From Halomonas salinarum (GTDB lineage Bacteria > Pseudomonadota > Gammaproteobacteria > Pseudomonadales > Halomonadaceae), in the NCBI RefSeq assembly GCF_012062845.1, contig NZ_WWNB01000007.1, positions 1 to 64,000 on the forward strand: 64,000 nt of DNA, given 5' to 3'. The position numbers and the translations under genes are program-made. A model generated the notes under the pieces. That model had not been told where the DNA came from, made no database searches, and saw nothing but the letters and a program-made list of their open reading frames with translations. Positions 61,029-64,000 of the stretch are shown piece after piece. Each line of letters begins with the position of its first letter. Position 1 is the first letter of the stretch.

Positions 61029-61778
61029 TCAAAGCACTTTGGCTTCGTTCTTGAGTTTGTCGACCAGCTCATCCACCGAGCCCACCTTGACGCCGCCCTT
61101 GCGCTCGGCCGGGGCCTCGACCTTGACCAGGCTGACCTTGCTGGCGGTTGCCACGCCATAGTCCTCTGGCGTCTTGACGGCCAGCGGCTTCTTCTTGGCC
61201 TTCATGATGTCAGGAAGTTTGGCGTAGCGTGGCTCGTTGAGGCGCAGGTCAGTCGTCACGATCGCCGGCAGCGACAATTCAACCGTCTGCAGACCGCCAT
61301 CGATCTCGCGGATCACCGAGACTTTCTCGCCCTGGATATCCACCTCGGAGGCGAAGGTGCCCTGAGGAAGACCGGAAAGCGCAGCCAGCATCTGGCCGGT
61401 CTGGTTGTTGTCGGTATCGATGGCCTGCTTGCCGAGGATCACCAGTCCCGGCTGCTCCTCGTCGACCACGCCCTTGAGCAGCTTGGCGACCGCCAGCGAC
61501 TCGACCTTGTCGTCGCTCTGGACGTGGATGGCACGGTCGGCGCCCAGCGCCATGGCCGTACGCAGCTGTTCCTGAGCCGCCTTGGGCCCCACAGTCACGG
61601 CGACCACTTCAGTGGCCACGCCCTTTTCCTTGAGGCGGACCGCTTCTTCCACGGCGATCTCGCAGAAGGGGTTCATCGCCATCTTGACGTTGGTAAGATC
61701 GACGTCGGAGTGATCCGGCTTGACGCGGATCTTGACGTTGTAATCGATGACGCGTTTGACCGCGACCAATACTTTCAT
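61029..61778 (-). CDS. etfB: Electron transfer flavoprotein beta subunit
   Basis: A 249-residue subunit binding AMP, partner of EtfA. It begins [20 protein letters not shown], has the conserved [18 protein letters not shown] and the signature region [15 protein letters not shown] near the C-terminus, and [20 protein letters not shown]. First gene of etfBA, on the strand opposite etfD across a 476-base gap, an arrangement common in gammaproteobacteria. Purine-rich AGCGAGGAC precedes the ATG. Confidence 0.96.
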   Translation of the reverse strand: MKVLVAVKRVIDYNVKIRVKPDHSDVDLTNVKMAMNPFCEIAVEEAVRLKEKGVATEVVAVTVGPKAAQEQLRTAMALGADRAIHVQSDDKVESLAVAKLLKGVVDEEQPGLVILGKQAIDTDNNQTGQMLAALSGLPQGTFASEVDIQGEKVSVIREIDGGLQTVELSLPAIVTTDLRLNEPRYAKLPDIMKAKKKPLAVKTPEDYGVATASKVSLVKVEAPAERKGGVKVGSVDELVDKLKNEAKVL

Positions 61779-62254
61779 GGTGTCCTCGCTTTCGCTGGGG
61801 GCCTCGTGAGGCGTGAGTCGGGGATGGCGCGATCATGCATCGGCCGCCCCGTTATCACCGATGGGCAGGTCGTTAGATTCTTTCGTTAAGTGCATGATCA
61901 ACCGACAGATCCCGGGCAGGTGCGTAATCTGCCACAGGGGCCGTGTCGCCACAATGTCGGCGGCCTAAATGACCCCAAACCGGCCGGTATTTGATGCGTT
62001 TCCAGTCGGCATCATTGTCGCCGCAGGGCGTCGTCATGGACAACCATCAGCATCCGTCAAACCCCGCCATGCGACACTTTCCAGTGAGTATGCTTATCAT
62101 GGGCAAGACACGGAAGCAAACGACCGTTTAAAATCCTTTCATCCCGGCCAAGGCGGCTACCCGATCGGCCTCTAATCCCGCACAATAGGCATCATTATCT
62201 AGCGCGATGTCCGCGAGCAGGCTGGTAGCGGCATCGAACAAGAGGAGAGATCAA
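61779..62254. other. Divergent promoter region between etfBA and etfD
   Basis: No gene. It must drive etfBA leftward and etfD rightward, and probably contains an operator for a fatty-acid-responsive regulator, but I could not define a clear palindrome. Confidence 0.5.
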
Positions 62255-63937
62255 GTGGAAGAGCAAGAACGCGAATACATGGACTTCGACGTGGTCATCG
62301 TCGGCGCTGGTCCCTCCGGCCTGTCCGCCGCCTGTCGCCTGATGCAGCAGGCGAACGAGGCCGAGCAGGAGCTGACGGTGTGCGTGGTGGAAAAGGGCTC
62401 CGAGGTCGGTGCCCACATCCTCTCGGGTGCCGTCTTCGAGCCTCGGGCACTGGCCGAGCTCTTTCCCGACTGGGAAAGCCGCGGCGCCCCGCTGACTACC
62501 CCGGCCGTTCGCGACGAGCTCTATCTCCTCAAGGATGCCGACAAGGCCCAGCAGCTGCCCAACGCCCTGGTGCCCAAGAGCATGCATAATACCGGTGGCC
62601 GGCACTCCGGCGATGATCAGACGCGCTATGTGATCAGCGCCGGCAACCTGTGCCGCTGGCTCGCCGAGCAGGCCGAGGAGCTCGGCGTCGAGATTTTCCC
62701 GGGCTTCGCCGCCCAGGAGACCCTGCATGACGCAGACGGCACCGTGCGCGGCATCCTGGTCGGCGACATGGGCGTGGGCGCCGACGGCGAGCCCAAGGAC
62801 GGCCACATGCCGGGCATGGAACTGCGGGCCAAGTACACCCTGTTCGCCGAGGGGGCGCGCGGCCATCTCGGCAAGCGTCTGATCGACACCTTCGACCTGG
62901 ATGCCGGCAAGGACCCCCAGCATTATGGCATCGGCCTCAAGGAGCTGTGGGACGTGCCGGCCGAGCAGCACGAACCCGGCCTGGTGCTGCATGGCTCCGG
63001 CTGGCCGCTGGACAAGTCGACCCACGGCGGCTGGTTCCTCTACCACGCCGAGAACCAGCAGGTGGTGGTCGGCCTGATCATGGATCTTTCCTACCAGAAT
63101 CCCTATCTGTCGCCCTTCGACGAGTTTCAGCGCATGAAGCACCACCCGGTGCTCAAGCAGTACCTGGAGGGCGGCAAGCGCGTGGCCTATGGGGCCCGCG
63201 CCATCACCAAGGGCGGCCTCAACTGCCTGCCGAAGATGACCTTTCCCGGCGGCCTCTTGATCGGCTGCGACGCCGGCACCCTCAATTTCGCCAAGATCAA
63301 GGGCCTGCATACCGCCATGAAGTCCGGCCTGGTGGCGGCCGAAAGCGTCTTCGAGGCCCTCGCGCAGGATGACGAGGGCGGCCGTGAACTCTCTGCTTTC
63401 ACAGAGAAATGGGAAGCGAGCTGGGCGTATCAGGAGCTCAAGGAAAGCGCGAGCTTCGGCCCGGCGATCCACAAGTACGGCACCGTTGGTGGCGGCGCCT
63501 ACAACTTTCTCGACCAGCTGCTGGGCGGCAGGCTGCCCAACGTCCACGACACCACCGCGGATCATGCGACCCTCAAGAAGGCCGCCGACTGCGAGAAGAT
63601 CGAGTACCCGAAGCCCGATGGCAAGCTGTCCTTCGACAAGTCCTCCTCGGTGTTTCTGTCCAACACCAACCACGAAGAAGACCAGCCCTGCCACCTGCGT
63701 CTCAGTGACCCTGAGCTGCCGGTGCGGGTCAACCTGCCGGAGTACGCCGAGCCCGCTCAGCGCTACTGCCCGGCCGGGGTCTACGAGATCGTCGAAGACG
63801 AGGCCGGCGCGCCCAAGTTCCAGATCAACTTCCAGAACTGCGTGCACTGCAAGACCTGCGACATCAAGGACCCGGCCCAGAACATCACCTGGGTGGCGCC
63901 GGAGGGCGGCGGCGGGCCGAACTATCCGAACATGTGA
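62255..63937 (+). CDS. etfD: Electron transfer flavoprotein-ubiquinone oxidoreductase
   Basis: A 560-residue membrane-associated flavo-iron-sulfur enzyme taking electrons from EtfAB to ubiquinone. FAD loop DVVIVGAGPSGLSAACRLMQ (about residues 12-31), the middle GGWFLYHAENQQVVVGLIMD and LNCLPKMTFPGGLLIGCDAG (second flavin contact), a [4Fe-4S] motif in FQNCVHCKTCDIKDPAQNIT with a further Cys in QRYCPAGVYE, and the conserved end EGGGGPNYPNM. The GTG at 62255 follows GAGGAG by seven bases and matches family length; an upstream frame to 62207 is rejected. Confidence 0.95.
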   Translation: MEEQEREYMDFDVVIVGAGPSGLSAACRLMQQANEAEQELTVCVVEKGSEVGAHILSGAVFEPRALAELFPDWESRGAPLTTPAVRDELYLLKDADKAQQLPNALVPKSMHNTGGRHSGDDQTRYVISAGNLCRWLAEQAEELGVEIFPGFAAQETLHDADGTVRGILVGDMGVGADGEPKDGHMPGMELRAKYTLFAEGARGHLGKRLIDTFDLDAGKDPQHYGIGLKELWDVPAEQHEPGLVLHGSGWPLDKSTHGGWFLYHAENQQVVVGLIMDLSYQNPYLSPFDEFQRMKHHPVLKQYLEGGKRVAYGARAITKGGLNCLPKMTFPGGLLIGCDAGTLNFAKIKGLHTAMKSGLVAAESVFEALAQDDEGGRELSAFTEKWEASWAYQELKESASFGPAIHKYGTVGGGAYNFLDQLLGGRLPNVHDTTADHATLKKAADCEKIEYPKPDGKLSFDKSSSVFLSNTNHEEDQPCHLRLSDPELPVRVNLPEYAEPAQRYCPAGVYEIVEDEAGAPKFQINFQNCVHCKTCDIKDPAQNITWVAPEGGGGPNYPNM

Positions 63938-64000
63938 GGGAAGCCCTGCTCAAGCGGGGTCATGTCATCGACAAGCAACGGCTCGCTTGCACCAGGGCGA

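Noticed and set aside
62195..63847. A 550-codon frame on the minus strand opposite etfD
   Set aside because: It is the shadow of a highly GC-biased gene; the plus-strand protein has all ETF-QO motifs.

Overview
This window looks like a piece of a halophilic gammaproteobacterial chromosome, most likely Halomonas or a close relative. That is an inference: it rests on the GC-rich coding sequence, the acidic proteins and the gene order rpoE-rseA-rseB-rseC-mucD-lepA-lepB-rnc-era-recO-pdxJ-acpS with barA and cysM-rlmD-relA-mazG alongside, an order also known from Pseudomonas. No rRNA, tRNA or CRISPR array was recognised.

Bases 1 to about 21,200 are accessory and much disturbed. They hold the end of an IS1595 transposase, scattered single genes (cupin, small outer-membrane barrel, DUF427, two GNAT acetyltransferases, VOC protein, DUF488) and remnants of an IS1380-type transposase, an RND efflux pump, an IS3 element with a large internal deletion, a PAS sensor, a Sel1-repeat protein and an IS481 transposase. 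Intact genes here suggest stress and envelope physiology: AI-2E-family permease, PRC-barrel protein, two tandem Crp/Fnr regulators, histone-deacetylase-like amidohydrolase, cation/proton antiporter. A DUF488/NAD(P)H-oxidoreductase gene pair occurs at both edges of a roughly 13-kb segment (about 7.65 to 20.46 kb). The left copy has lost the end of its second gene, and the right copy has lost the start of its first. This is the pattern expected when DNA enters by a single crossover or a segmental duplication.

From 21.3 kb onward the window is compact core genome: an exported pyrophosphatase, fadBA (fatty acid beta-oxidation), ppc, the cysM-rlmD-relA-mazG operon (cysteine synthesis, rRNA methylation, stringent response, nucleotide clean-up), barA, then the rpoE envelope-stress regulon leading into the lepA/lepB/rnc/era/recO/pdxJ/acpS group. 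After aroF (DAHP synthase) come dinG and rhlB helicases, xthA, and a six-gene DUF3450-TtpC-ExbB-ExbD-TonB-TPR operon that would energise outer-membrane uptake. The window ends with etfBA and, divergently, etfD, which pass electrons from acyl-CoA dehydrogenases to ubiquinone and so complement fadBA.

The clearest structural oddity in the core part is a 94-bp tandem array of four copies formed from the 3' end of etfA. I did not find a convincing, wholly new multi-gene system. The most informative signals are the reciprocally truncated gene pair around the island, the etfA repeat array, a 13-bp degenerate repeat cluster between ppc and fadB, and several small basic proteins of unknown function.
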